Shown: positions 35,179 to 44,918 of the stretch, one piece after another
Layout of the letters: each line of letters begins with the position of its first letter
Position numbering within the stretch: position 1 is the first letter of the stretch
DNA from: Closterium sp. Naga37s-1
Taxonomy: Eukaryota; Streptophyta; Zygnematophyceae; Desmidiales; Closteriaceae
Assembly: GCA_947471745.1 (NCBI GenBank)
Contig: CANJKZ010000468.1
Span: 1-64,000, forward strand
Direction of reading: 5' to 3'
Length of the DNA: 64,000 nt
Made by a program: the position numbers and the translations under genes
Notes under the pieces: model-generated
Told to the model about the DNA's origin: nothing
Databases searched by the model: none
What the model saw: the letters and a program-made list of their open reading frames with translations, nothing else

Positions 35179-35676
35179 ATTCGTTAGATAATTTCTGTTG
35201 CAGAAGTTACACGTGCTAGTACAAAAACTCATTAGAGCGTTGCAACTGTACAATATCAATATTCCATGGGACCTCACGTTCCAGCTGGTCGTCTCGTGGT
35301 TTGTGCTCCGTGTTTGTCCCTGGGCTCTGCCCGCCACGTGGAATTCTGCCAAGCGGCTGGTTGGTGGAAACAGTGTGGACAGCTCATCCTTCGCAATCTT
35401 CGTTAATCCCGTCGCTGACAGATCACGAGCCCTCAACTTCCACACAATTCCACCGCCACATTCTTCGTTGCGAACTAGTACGCGTTACCATCGGGGGAAT
35501 GTACGTCGCGCAATTGGACGTCACATTCACCACAGCAGCACTAGAGCAACCAGCCATTGATTAGCCATCGCAGCTCATTATTCCTCCAATTCACCAGCAC
35601 TATAGCTAGTTCGTCGCAATCCCACTGCTCCTAGCAATCCCACTGCTCCGCCTCGCCTCGTCAAATCAGAGCAGAC
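35179..35676. other. Intergenic spacer upstream of thioredoxin gene
   Basis: No supported gene. It includes the 3' end of the BCAS3/ATG18-like gene and the promoter and 5' UTR of the thioredoxin gene, with a short direct repeat of CAATCCCACTGCTCC near 35617-35650. Confidence 0.45.
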
Positions 35677-36802
35677 ATGGATGCTTTGGCAATCCGCAGC
35701 TCGCTGGTCGCGGCTCCTCAACTAGCACAGAGCCGCGCCGCCCTTCCCATGCGGAGGACAGTCAGACTGGTCGCCCCGGCGTCGTTTCCGCGCATTGCTC
35801 GCCGTCAAACGTTGCGCTGCTCCGCGTCGCTCTCAGCGGCCGATCTCGAGCCGCTCGGGCCCAATGGATATGGCAACGTCGTGGAAATTACGAGCCGTGA
35901 GTTGCTGACGTCGTTGCTTGCCGTGACTTAAAAGGCGTGAACAGTAATTGCTGACGTTGTGATAACGCTTGATTGAGCAGGAGAGGAGTTCAACGATCAA
36001 GTTGCCAAGGCTGGCGATAAGCTGGTGAGTAGTTTCTGCCTCCTGCTTCTTGAGATGCGTTTGACGTGACTTGAGACATGCTACGCACTTAGGAGACACA
36101 CGCATTGGCATCATTGCACTGACACCACGGGGATTACAACCGGCATTACTTCACTTTGCTTAGTATCACATTCAGCGCGCTGAAGAACCCAGAATACACA
36201 TTCCCTGTATCTATAAGGTCAAAAACCGCATCGCGCACAAACCTCAAACCAGTAAATGACGTATCCTGCTTAACCAACGGCCCCATTCCATGGCAAACCC
36301 GTCGCGGCTTGGCGCGCAGGTGGTGCTGGACATTTCGACGCGGACGTGCGGGCCGTGCAAGTTCATCTTCCCCAAGGTCGTGGAGCTCAGCCTGGAGCAC
36401 CCCAACGCCGTCTTCCTCAAGATCAACGGCGACCACGACGACAGCACCAAGGTCCCCCCCTCCACCGCCTCCTCTCAACCACCACGTTTCCTCTCAACCT
36501 GTCTCCTGTATCCCCTGTGTCAGTCTCTTAACACTTTGGTTTCTCAGTCTCCCCAGGTGCAGCCAGTAATCGCTCCCAGTTCCCTTTCACTGGCTCCAAT
36601 GCGACTGGAAATGTGCCCCCCTGCACTTTCCCCTGAATGCAACCCTCTGTAACCCCTTTTTCCTCCGGAGCAGGCACTGATGCGCGAGTGGGGCGTGCGG
36701 GCGGTGCCCAACTTCCGCTTCTTCCGCGGGGGCGAGCTGGTGCACAGCCACACAGGCGCCAAGATTGAGGACCTTAAAGACAACCTCGCCAAGTTCCTTT
36801 GA
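35677..36802 (+). CDS. Plastid thioredoxin with TCGPC active site (f-/ACHT-like)
   Basis: Four exons, 35677-35896, 35981-36024, 36320-36451 and 36674-36802, give 174 residues. About 50 residues of Ser/Arg/Ala-rich transit peptide end near TLRCSASLSAADLE. The thioredoxin fold follows: EEFNDQVAKAGDKLVVLDIS, active site RTCGPCK, FLKINGDHDD, then the cis-Pro segment VRAVPNFRFFRGGELV and a GAKIEDLKDNLAKFL helix. The redox-active CGPC is intact, but the residue before it is Thr instead of the usual Trp. The GAK.EDL ending resembles f-type and atypical plastid thioredoxins; the exact class is inference. A likely role is redox control of stromal enzymes, and CcdA in this window uses stromal thioredoxin as donor. 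The next gene is convergent. Confidence 0.9.
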
Positions 36803-37206
36803 ACCTCGCACATGCATGCAGCATCCCTTTGTTTTGAGATAATGCATGTCGCATGTGCATGTGAGCACACATTTGACGTGCCCATGTGAGCGTACGTGGG
36901 AGCAGCGCAGTGACCCATCCAGTTTTTAGAATCTAGCTTTGGCATGGCTCTTACCGTACATTCCTTGCCACATTGCCTTGTGTTGCAGAATCGATATCAC
37001 CACCATCCCTCTAGATGAGGGTGTTATATATTTAATGAAGCTCAATAAAATGAATGTGGAATTGGTGGTGGTGCCTGCCTACAGGTGCTTATTCGTACAT
37101 CTGATGTCTAGGGTTCTGAAGTCTAGGGTACAGTCCGTTCCGTGCAGTTATTGTGTAGATGAGGCTTGTGTGCAGATGCCAGCCAGCAGTGCTGCACCAG
37201 TGGGCA
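36803..37206. other. 3' spacer between convergent thioredoxin and coiled-coil genes
   Basis: Both flanking genes end here, on opposite strands. AATAAAA-like sequence occurs at ~37043 in both-UTR territory. No supported gene. Confidence 0.45.
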
Positions 37207-40200
37207 CTACCTTCTCATTAGTGTGAAGAGTGGCGATAATGGCTTTCCAGCATGTATAGGATTGTCAAACTTGAAACCTGGCCCTGCGTTGCCTGCGTTC
37301 CCCGTGGTGTCCACAAGGATCTCTTCACCTGCGCCTGCCTGCTGCCTGCCAGCTGCCTTGCCACCACCCTGCTGCTCACCACCCGCCCCGTTGCCAGCAA
37401 ACGCAGCAAAGCCTACCCCACTTCGCCCACTGAACTCGGCAAATCCCCCAGCTCGTCTCTCCATGATGACCCCACCTGCCCCTGCTGCTCGCTTGATTGG
37501 CACGCCATCGCCCTTGACACCGTTCATGCCAGTCGATGCATGCCAACCAGTAGCAGAGGCAGAAACAGCAGCAGCAGCAGCAGGTGGAGGAGCAGGTGAC
37601 AGCCACCATGGCTGTTGCCATGAGGCCGGCACGGCTCGGTGCACTCCAGGAGGGCTTGTGACCCCACCCACCAGCAGCACCGCCTCCTGCTCTCGCCCCC
37701 TGTCTCGCTCCAACTCCTGCTCCACCATCAGTGCCACGTCAGCTACAGCCTCTGCCACACTCACGGCTGCACTCATCCCCCCATTCGTCATGCTCTCTCT
37801 GCCCCTAACATCCCTTCCTCCTCCCAATCTGCGAGGCGCCCCCTGTTGCAAAGTCGGTGGGCTGCCTCCCACCTCTCCCACCCAATCAGCTACTCCTCCC
37901 ATCCCTCCTTCCGCTTCCCCCCTCTCTTCCTCTCCCCCACGCCTCGCCCTAGCAGCAGCGCGCGAAGCCTCCGCAGCAGCCCTTGCCTGCGCCATCAGCG
38001 CCTCCTCCTCCCCCCATCCGCCCTCCCCCTCCCTCTCCTCCGCATGCGCTTCTCCCCCACTCTGTCCCCCACCCGTGTCCCTGTCCCCTTCCATCTCCCA
38101 TGCGCCATCCCCCCACTCGCTCTCCCCCCGCTCCGCCCACTCCGCGCGCGCCTCCTCCAGGCGCAGCAGAGTGAGGTGCTCCAGCAGCGCCTTGCGCAGC
38201 TCGTCGCGCTCCTGCCTAGGTGAGTTGTTACTGAAGGCGCCTGCCTAGGTGAGTTGTTACTGAAGGCGCCTGCCTAGGTGAGTTGTTACTGAAGGCGCCT
38301 GCCTGGGTGAGTTGTTACTGAAGGCGCCTGCCTGGGTGAGTTGTTACTGAAGGCACCTGCCTAGGTGAGTTGTTACTGAAGGCGCCTGCCTAGGTGAGTT
38401 GTTACTGAAGGCGCCTGCCTAGGTGAGTTGTTACTGAAGGCGCCTGCCTAGGTGAGTTGTTACTGAAGGCGCCTGCCTAGGTGAGTTGTTACTGAAGGCG
38501 CCTGCATAGGTGAGTTGTTACTGAAGGCGCCAGCGTAGGTGAGTTGTTACTGAAGGCGCCTGCGTAGGTGAGTTGTTACTGAAGGCGCCTGCCTGGGTGA
38601 GTTGTTACTGAAGGCGCCTGCCTGGGTGAGTTGTTACTGAAGGCGCCTACCTGGGTGAGTTGTTACTGAAGGCGCCTGCCTAGGTGAGTTAACACTGAAG
38701 GCGCCTGCCTAGGTGAGTTGTTACTGAAGGCGCCTGCCTAGGTGAGTTGTTACTGAAGACGCCTGCCTAGGTGAGTTGTTACTGAAGGCGCCTGCCTGGG
38801 TGAGTTGTTACTGAAGGCGCCTTCCTAGGTGAGTTGTTACTGAAGGCGCCTGCCTGGGTGAGTTGTTACTGAAGGCGCCTGCTTGGGTGAGTTGTTACTG
38901 AAGGCGCCTGCCTAGGTGAGTTGTTACTGAAGGCGCCTGCCTAGGTGAGTTGTTACTGAACGCGCCTGCCTAGGTGAGTTGTTACTGAAGGCGCTTGCCT
39001 AGGTGAGTTGTTACTGAACGCGCCTGCCTAGGTGAGTTGTTACTGAAGGCGCCTGCCTAGGTGAGTTGTTACGGAAGGCGCCTGCCTAGGTGAGTTGTTA
39101 CTGAAGGCGCCTGCCTGGGTGAGTTGTTACTGAAGGCGCCTTCCTAGATGAGTTGTTACTGAAGGCGCCTGCCTGAGTGAGTTGTTACTGAAGGCGCCTG
39201 CCTGGGTGAGTTGTTACTGAAGGCGCCTGCCTAGGTGAGTTGTTACCGAAGGCGCCTGCCTAGGTGAGTTGATACTGAAGGCACCTGCCTAGGTGAGTTG
39301 TTACTGAAGGCGCCTGCCTAGGTGAGTTGTTACTGAAGGCGCCTGCCTAGGTGAGTTGTTACTGAAGGCGCCTGCCTAGGTGAGTTGTTACTGAAGGCGC
39401 CTGCCTAGGTAAGTTGATACAGAAGGCACCTGCCTAGGTGAGTTGTTACTGAAGGCGCCTGCCTAGGTGAGTTGTTACTGAAGGCGCCTGTCTAGGTGAG
39501 TTGTTACTGAAGGCGCCTGCCTAGGTGAGTTGTTACTGAAGGCGTCAGATCCTCGCCTTGCGCCGTTTCCTCAGACTCCGTCCTGACCGGCGCCGCCACG
39601 CCTGCGTCCCGCTCGTCCCAGTCGCCTTCTCGTGTATCCCCCGACCAGCCGCCTTCTCGTGTATCCCCCGACCAGCCGCCTTCTCCCGACCCTGATACCG
39701 TCTTGCGCGCACCCGCGTCTTCCCCATGCGCCGCCTGCTCCGCTGCTGCCTCTGTGAATGTGCTGCTGATCAGCGGGGGAGGGGAGTCGAGCTCAGAGGG
39801 AAGGTTCGAGGAAGCCTCGTCGAGATGCGACGCCGGCACCGCGCCTGCCAGCCGAGAAAGCTCTTCGGCAGTTAAGGAGCACGAAGCTTCGAGGACGTCG
39901 CATAGATGAAAGGTGACGTCAGCCAGCACAATGCTTTGCTGGCGGATAACCTGCGCGTGCCATCGAAAGCCACGTAGCCGCGCCATGAACGCCTCCCGTG
40001 ACCTCGCTCCATCATCGTGCCTTCGATCGTCCCTCCCGGCGCGTTCTTCGTCGCGATCAGAGGTCGCATCGCAGTCGCGATCGACGGCTGTGAATGACTG
40101 GCGACCGAGATCGACCAGGGAGGGTGGTTGGACGGACGCGACAAGAAAACCGGCAACGGCGGTTTGGATGTCTGACGCGAGCTGCCGAGCCGCGTCCCAT

Positions 40201-40253
40201 TGCTGCTCTAGCCGTTGCGCTAAATCGCACGCCTGGACGTCTCCAGGCGACAT
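37207..40253 (-). CDS. Unrecognised coiled-coil/low-complexity protein with minisatellite-filled intron
   Basis: Two exons on the minus strand. Exon 1 starts at ATG 40253 (MSPGDVQACDLAQRLEQQW) and encodes mostly helical sequence (ARLRGFRWHAQVIRQQSIVL), then a 9-residue repeat GGWSGDTRE. Exon 2 runs 38215-37207 and begins QERDELRKALLEHLTLLRLEEARAEWAERGE, a likely coiled coil. Ala/Gly-rich sequence follows, ending in NPIHAGKPLSPLFTLMRR. The intron is the 29-bp minisatellite. Donor CA|GTAACA and acceptor CACCTAG|G both lie in repeat units. The first donor (exon end 39537) gives the wrong phase with 38215; the second-unit donor (exon end 39508) joins in frame to ~584 residues. Function unknown; I do not recognise the family. 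Head-to-head with the TBL2-like gene. Confidence 0.6.
38216..39543. repeat. 29-bp minisatellite, about 45 copies, spanning the intron
   Basis: Unit on the plus strand: GGTGAGTTGTTACTGAAGGC followed by GCCTGCCTA. Variants (CCTGGG for CCTAGG, GAACGCG, GTTGATAC, TTAACAC) recur in several places, suggesting local block duplications. There are no unique spacers. 29 is not a multiple of three, and each frame meets a stop within three units, so it is not translated through. On the gene (minus) strand each unit contains CTTCA|GTAACA and CACCTAG|GC, 16 nt apart. On the plus strand each contains CTAG|GTGAGT. The array extends exactly from the exon-1 donor to the exon-2 acceptor. Confidence 0.95.
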
Positions 40254-40807
40254 GCTGACCAAACGCGGAAATATCGCGTTGGCTCAAACGCTCGATCCAG
40301 CAACTCTGAAAGCCTAGCGCTCGGACGGTAGGGTCTCGTTAATTAGAAAACGCACGATGTTGACCTGGACTACAAGAGGTGCTGCGGGGGGAGCCATGGA
40401 CGAACGAATCGAGAGCGTGCCGTGGATGCGGCATTGCTGCTGCTGCTGCTGCTGCTTTTTGTGGTGATTCGGCAATCCCAAGACGGGTTTGGTTTGGGTC
40501 CGACTGAAGCACGCCACGTGACAGCAATTGGGGTTGCGGCTGAAAGCACGACACTGACGGTTTCCGTCATCCGTCAGGCATTTGTCAGCCACGACTTTTG
40601 CGCGCGAAAGCGCTACGCTTTTGCGCGAATGCAAAAAATCGCCCCCAGCGATGTAACGCACATCGGTAAAGATGAGTCAACGTATTCCTGATCTCGCAAA
40701 AGTTACAAACCCAAGCAACCCCGTCAACACCAAATCTAGAAACACTCCAATTCCTTCGTGCATATCTTCTCAACTTCGTTGGTTCAGTGGTCCTTGAATC
40801 TGCCACC
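40254..40807. promoter_or_regulatory. Divergent upstream region of the coiled-coil and TBL2-like genes
   Basis: 554 bp separate the two start codons, which face away from each other. No supported gene lies inside. A GCTGCTGCTGCTGCTGC run at ~40437-40453 is the only simple repeat. Core promoter elements are not identifiable by eye. Confidence 0.5.
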
Positions 40808-43800
40808 ATGGATTTGCTCCAAGATCCTCGAGTCTGGGTAGCCGTAGCGATCGTCGTAGTTTTTGGTCTTCTGCAGATACTCCTATCTAGTAAGTCTGGA
40901 TCGACGGTGAAGGCGGCAGATCAAGAGCAGAAGGAGACAAAGAAGCAATCGCAGAACCAGAAGCAAGCGCCTCGCCGGAGACCGCTTTCTGAAAAGGTCG
41001 TAGCGCTGCTCGTCTCCTCCCCTGTGCTGATCCGTTCTAGTCCTAGTTAGGAGCTAGTCGATTCTTTCGTACCCAACGATTGTCAAAGCTACACTTATAG
41101 CATCATCAGTTTTGATTCCCCTTCTAATCCTCAGCCGACTCCTGTATTCACTCTCCTGCGCCTCGCCTTCTCCGTTCCCATCCTCCGTGAATCTGCGAGC
41201 AGGCTCCAGCGGGTCCGCGGCACCCGTTGGAGGTGAACACGCTGAAGCACGGCGACGCCGTCACGGGCCTCTGCTTCTCGCACGATGGCTCCGCGCTCGC
41301 CACAGGTGCGCTCTTCCTGCTCGCCACAGGTGCGCTCTTCCTGCTCGCCACAGGTGCGCTCTTCCTGCTCGCCACAGGTGCGCTCTTCCTGCTCGCCACA
41401 GGTGCGCTCTTCCTGCTCGCATGCACCTGGAAATATTTGACTCTCTCTCCTGCACGCACGCTAACGGATGAACAACGGAGACATAACGACAGCCTTGAGA
41501 TGGACGTTTGCAGCTGACCTGCCGTTGGCTGTTTTCTTTTCTCACCACTTGTCCTTGTCACGTACTCATCACACGCTCGCGCGTCCATGCTGCATCATAC
41601 TTGGCTGCTACGCGTGCATGATTCTAGCCCATTTACTCTGCTTCATGAGTATGCATGCTTGCATGTGCGTGTGCCTGCGTGCGTGCATGCGTGCGTGTGT
41701 GTGTGTGTGTCTGCGTCTGTGCGTGCGTGTGTGCAGCGTGTGGCGATGGAGTGGTGCGAGTGTACACCATCGACGACGTGACTGCCAAGAGCATCAAGTA
41801 CGTTCCTTGTATATCACCCCATGCCCCCCATCCACCCCATGCCCCCCATCCACCCCATGCCCCCCATCCACCCCATGCCCCCCATCCACCCCATGCACCC
41901 GCCGCCCACATTGCCTCCACTCGCTTCCATCGTCCATCACACTTCTTACCTGAACACACGACCACCACCCTCTCCTGCCTCAATCCTCCACCCCTCCCCC
42001 ACAACTCCCCCACCTATCCGGCCACCTGCCCTCCGCTCCCCCCGCCTCCCCCTGCGCCAGGTTCCGGCGCATAAACACGGGGCCGGGGGTGCATCCGGTG
42101 GGGGTGGCGTTCGGCATGTCGGCAATGGAGGTGGCCGTGTCGGGCACCAGCCCCTACGGCAGCTGCATGCGCTTCTACGGCCCCGCCACAGGTGCGTCCG
42201 CCGCCCCCCCACAGGTGCGCTGCCCTGCCACAGGTCAGCGCACCTTCTCTTCTGATTCATCATTCCACAACACCCCAGTCAGCACAGTTGTCACTGTTGA
42301 GCCGCCTCAAATCCTTCCCCCACCTCCCCCTCCCCTGTCCCCTGTGGCGCGAGCAGGGAGGGCGTTGGAGGAGGCGCGCAAGGAGGGCAAGCAGGCGCCG
42401 GTGGAGGTGAAGTGGGAGCACCGCCCCGCACACGGCAACAAGGCCATCATCGCCATCACCTCCGCCATCTCCACCCAGGGGTCCGGTGATGGCACTGCTG
42501 TCATCGCCACATCATCAGAAGGTACGCCACACTGCATTCTGCAGAGCTCGTATTGCTGCTCACTGCCACCCCGGTCTCTGCCTGTTTCTTCACTTGCGTG
42601 CCCGCCTTCCCACTCAGTTCTCCTCCCTTCTCCTCTCGTTCCGCTCGTTCTTCTCCCCTGCTTCCGCCGCCCCCCCGTGCCAGCAACGGACGTGGTGGTG
42701 TGGGGGGCAGCAGACGGCAAGGTGGTGGGGGAGGTGGACTCCAACCAGCTGCGCAACACCATGGCCGCCCTCTCGCCTGATGGAAGGTTCCTCGCAATCG
42801 CGGCCTTTACGGCAGACGTGAAGGCGAGTGCATGCCACTGCTGTTGTTTGCTCTTAGGGATGCGGAATGGTTGTCGCTGTTGGAATGCCATGCTTCATCG
42901 CCCTGTCTTGTGTGCCTCCTGCGGTGCTCAAGGGCTCGTTACGTGCATGTTGCCATGGTGTGTTTCAGATATGGGAGCTTGTGTATGGACGGGATGGAGC
43001 CATTCAGAGCGTGACACGTGTCATGCAGCTCAAGGGCCACAAGGTAAGATTTAATTCGCACCATCATGTTCAGGTTATAGGGCATGCATATATACGGGCG
43101 AGTGATACCACCATCCTTTTTTTTATATATATCAACTCGCTTCATTGTTGCCCACTCGGCCACTTTAGCTGAGCCAAGCCAACCTGAACTGGCTTTTCCT
43201 ACCAACACTCCGCTTACATGCCCACTGCACCTTATGAGTGATCACCGTATGACTTCCTGCTCTGCCTGCCGTGGGTGCATGTGCATGTGTGGTGCAGAGT
43301 GCGGTGACATGGCTGGCGTTCACATGGGACAGCAAGGGCATGGTCACGGCATCCAAGGATGGCACCATCAAGATATGGAACATTGACGGTATGCCCTCGC
43401 CCCTCATCCCCACTCCTCCATCCCTTCCTCCCCCTCGCCCTTTTACTGCTCACACTTCTACTCCTCCACTTGCTCGTCTCCACAACCCCCTCTATCCCCC
43501 CCCCCCCCTCCTCCCTGTGCCCCTGTTGATTCTCTCCTCCCTCTCTCTCTCCCCCTTCCCCAACCCCCCCAGTGCGCTACCACCTGGACGAGGACCCCAA
43601 GTGCCGCCGCACCTTCCCCATCCTGCCACTGCCCTCCACCACCACGCCAGAGGCCATAGCAGCAGCTGATGCAGCAGCAGCTGCTTCAACAGGCAAGAAG
43701 GGCAAAAAGCCCGCAGGCCCCGTGCTGCCGCTGCTGGACAGAATAGCTGTCAGTCCAGATGGCCGCCTGCTGGCTGTGGCAGTGGGGGCGGCGCTGCTGT

Positions 43801-44196
43801 GGTATGAGCTGGAGGGGGGCAGTATTGTCACGGCGGACGAGCAGGCTCACACTGGTGAGTTGGTTTGTATGTTTTGCATGGATGGGCTTACCTGGGTGTG
43901 AGGTGAGGTTGCTCCTCTCACCACCCTCACTCTTTTGGTTGTGTTCCTGTGCTTTGGTGTATGCAGATGTGATCACGTGGATGTCATGGTCGCCCAAGCC
44001 AGTTCCCATTGGTGAGAATTGTTTTGTTTCCTCCTCTTTTTTTTTATATATGGTCTTGATGTTGTGGCTGTTCACAACATTATTTTTTCCTCCTTTTGGT
44101 GTGCTTTTTGCAGCTGGAGGATCGAAGCCAGTGCACATACTTGCCACAGCGAGTGCAGACAAGAAGCTGAAGCTCTGGAAGGCACCAGAGCTATGA
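40808..44196 (+). CDS. TBL2: TBL2-like ER-anchored WD40 repeat protein
   Basis: Eleven exons, 40808-40996, 41203-41305, 41737-41797, 42061-42191, 42357-42521, 42684-42823, 42969-43043, 43298-43388, 43573-43854, 43967-44011 and 44114-44196, join in phase to 454 residues, near animal TBL2. Residues ~8-27 (VWVAVAIVVVFGLLQILL) are a membrane anchor, followed by a Lys/Gln-rich linker. The propeller includes VNTLKHGDAVTGLCFSHDGSALAT, VVVWGAADGKVVGEVDSNQL, MAALSPDGRFLAIAAFTADVK, IWELVYGRDG, LKGHKSAVTWLAFTWDS, VTASKDGTIKIWNID and LATASADKKLKLWKAPEL. In animals TBL2 is an ER protein that binds PERK; the role in algae is unknown. Exon 6 appears to use a GC donor (AAG|GCGAGT at 42824). Three clustered donor-like sites follow exon 4 and five follow exon 2. 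Confidence 0.93.
41302..41421 (+). repeat. Five tandem 24-bp copies of a splice donor junction (TBL2 exon 2)
   Basis: The unit CACAG|GTGCGCTCTTCCTG plus CTCGC is repeated so that identical donors lie after 41305, 41329, 41353, 41377 and 41401. 24 bp is eight codons, and the extension frame stays open (TGALFLLA repeated). Use of any downstream donor would insert 8-32 hydrophobic residues into the first WD40 blade. Confidence 0.94.
41820..41898 (+). repeat. 18-bp tandem repeat in TBL2 intron 3
   Basis: ATGCCCCCCATCCACCCC is repeated about four and a half times, starting some 20 bases inside the intron after exon 41737-41797. It is C-rich and noncoding as predicted. Confidence 0.9.
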
Positions 44197-44340
44197 CAAA
44201 TTCCCCCCTCTAGTTCCTCATTGCCTAATGAATACGTTTTGCTTTCATAGTATCAGCATCCATTTTTGTGGAACTTTCCGACTCGTTACTCCATGGAACT
44301 CTTATAACGAGGCAGCCCTTTCGTACGAACCAGTCACCCA

Positions 44341-44550
44341 ATGGCGGACGAATTTCCAAGCCCAGGGCCGCAGGCCAGTTCGGCCGCACCCGCCAACAGC
44401 GACCTTGGGACTGTCGACTGGAAACGGGCGACCACTGTAGCGCCGAGCCCAACTCCTCGGGTTCAACCCAAGCGCAGAGCAGAGCCAGCAGCAACAAAGA
44501 AGTCTCTGAATGACCTTGTTGATAAAATTGAAAGAGAACAAGATGGTTAA
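44341..44550 (+). CDS. Small uncharacterised ORF (69 aa)
   Basis: An ATG-initiated frame between TBL2 and the FYVE gene encodes a Pro/Ala-rich start (MADEFPSPGPQASSAAPAN) and a charged helical end (KKSLNDLVDKIEREQDG). No domain is recognised. The composition change from disordered to helical looks protein-like, but length alone is weak support, and it could be 5' UTR or an exon of something unresolved. Confidence 0.3.
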   Translation: MADEFPSPGPQASSAAPANSDLGTVDWKRATTVAPSPTPRVQPKRRAEPAATKKSLNDLVDKIEREQDG

Positions 44551-44918
44551 AGGATAGTGATACAAGGAATAAATAGCAATCCTAGCTAGCCATGTACTCT
44601 GAGGGGTACATTCCTTTATTAACCGAATTGCATTGCTACAGTATCCATCATCCCAAGACCAGATTCCCAACATTTCCCATGCCGAGCACCACATCACACG
44701 GAAGAATCCCACAGCTCTGGTCCTGGTTATTGGCGCCTGGCCTCACTCCGACTCCAGCGACGTTCGGCCTTCATCGTCGCGTGTGCTCCACACGCATTGC
44801 ATTTGCCTCTTACTCTCGTCGCGCGATCTCTCCCACGCATGGACGTCTGACCTTCCTCATAGGATACTCAAGGACCACGCAAATCATTAATTTATTTCGG
44901 AGCAGCTAGTCCGGCGCG
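44551..44918. other. Upstream region of the FYVE gene
   Basis: No supported gene. It presumably contains the promoter and 5' UTR of the FYVE-domain gene starting at 44919. Confidence 0.4.

Noticed and set aside
38216..39543. Possible CRISPR array (29-bp repeats)
   Set aside because: Repeats are contiguous with no unique spacers, and the context is a eukaryotic intron.
41468..42255. Open frames with Cys/Val or Pro/His/Met repeats in TBL2 introns
   Set aside because: They come from GTGT-rich and CCCCAT repeats lying between exons with clear splice sites.
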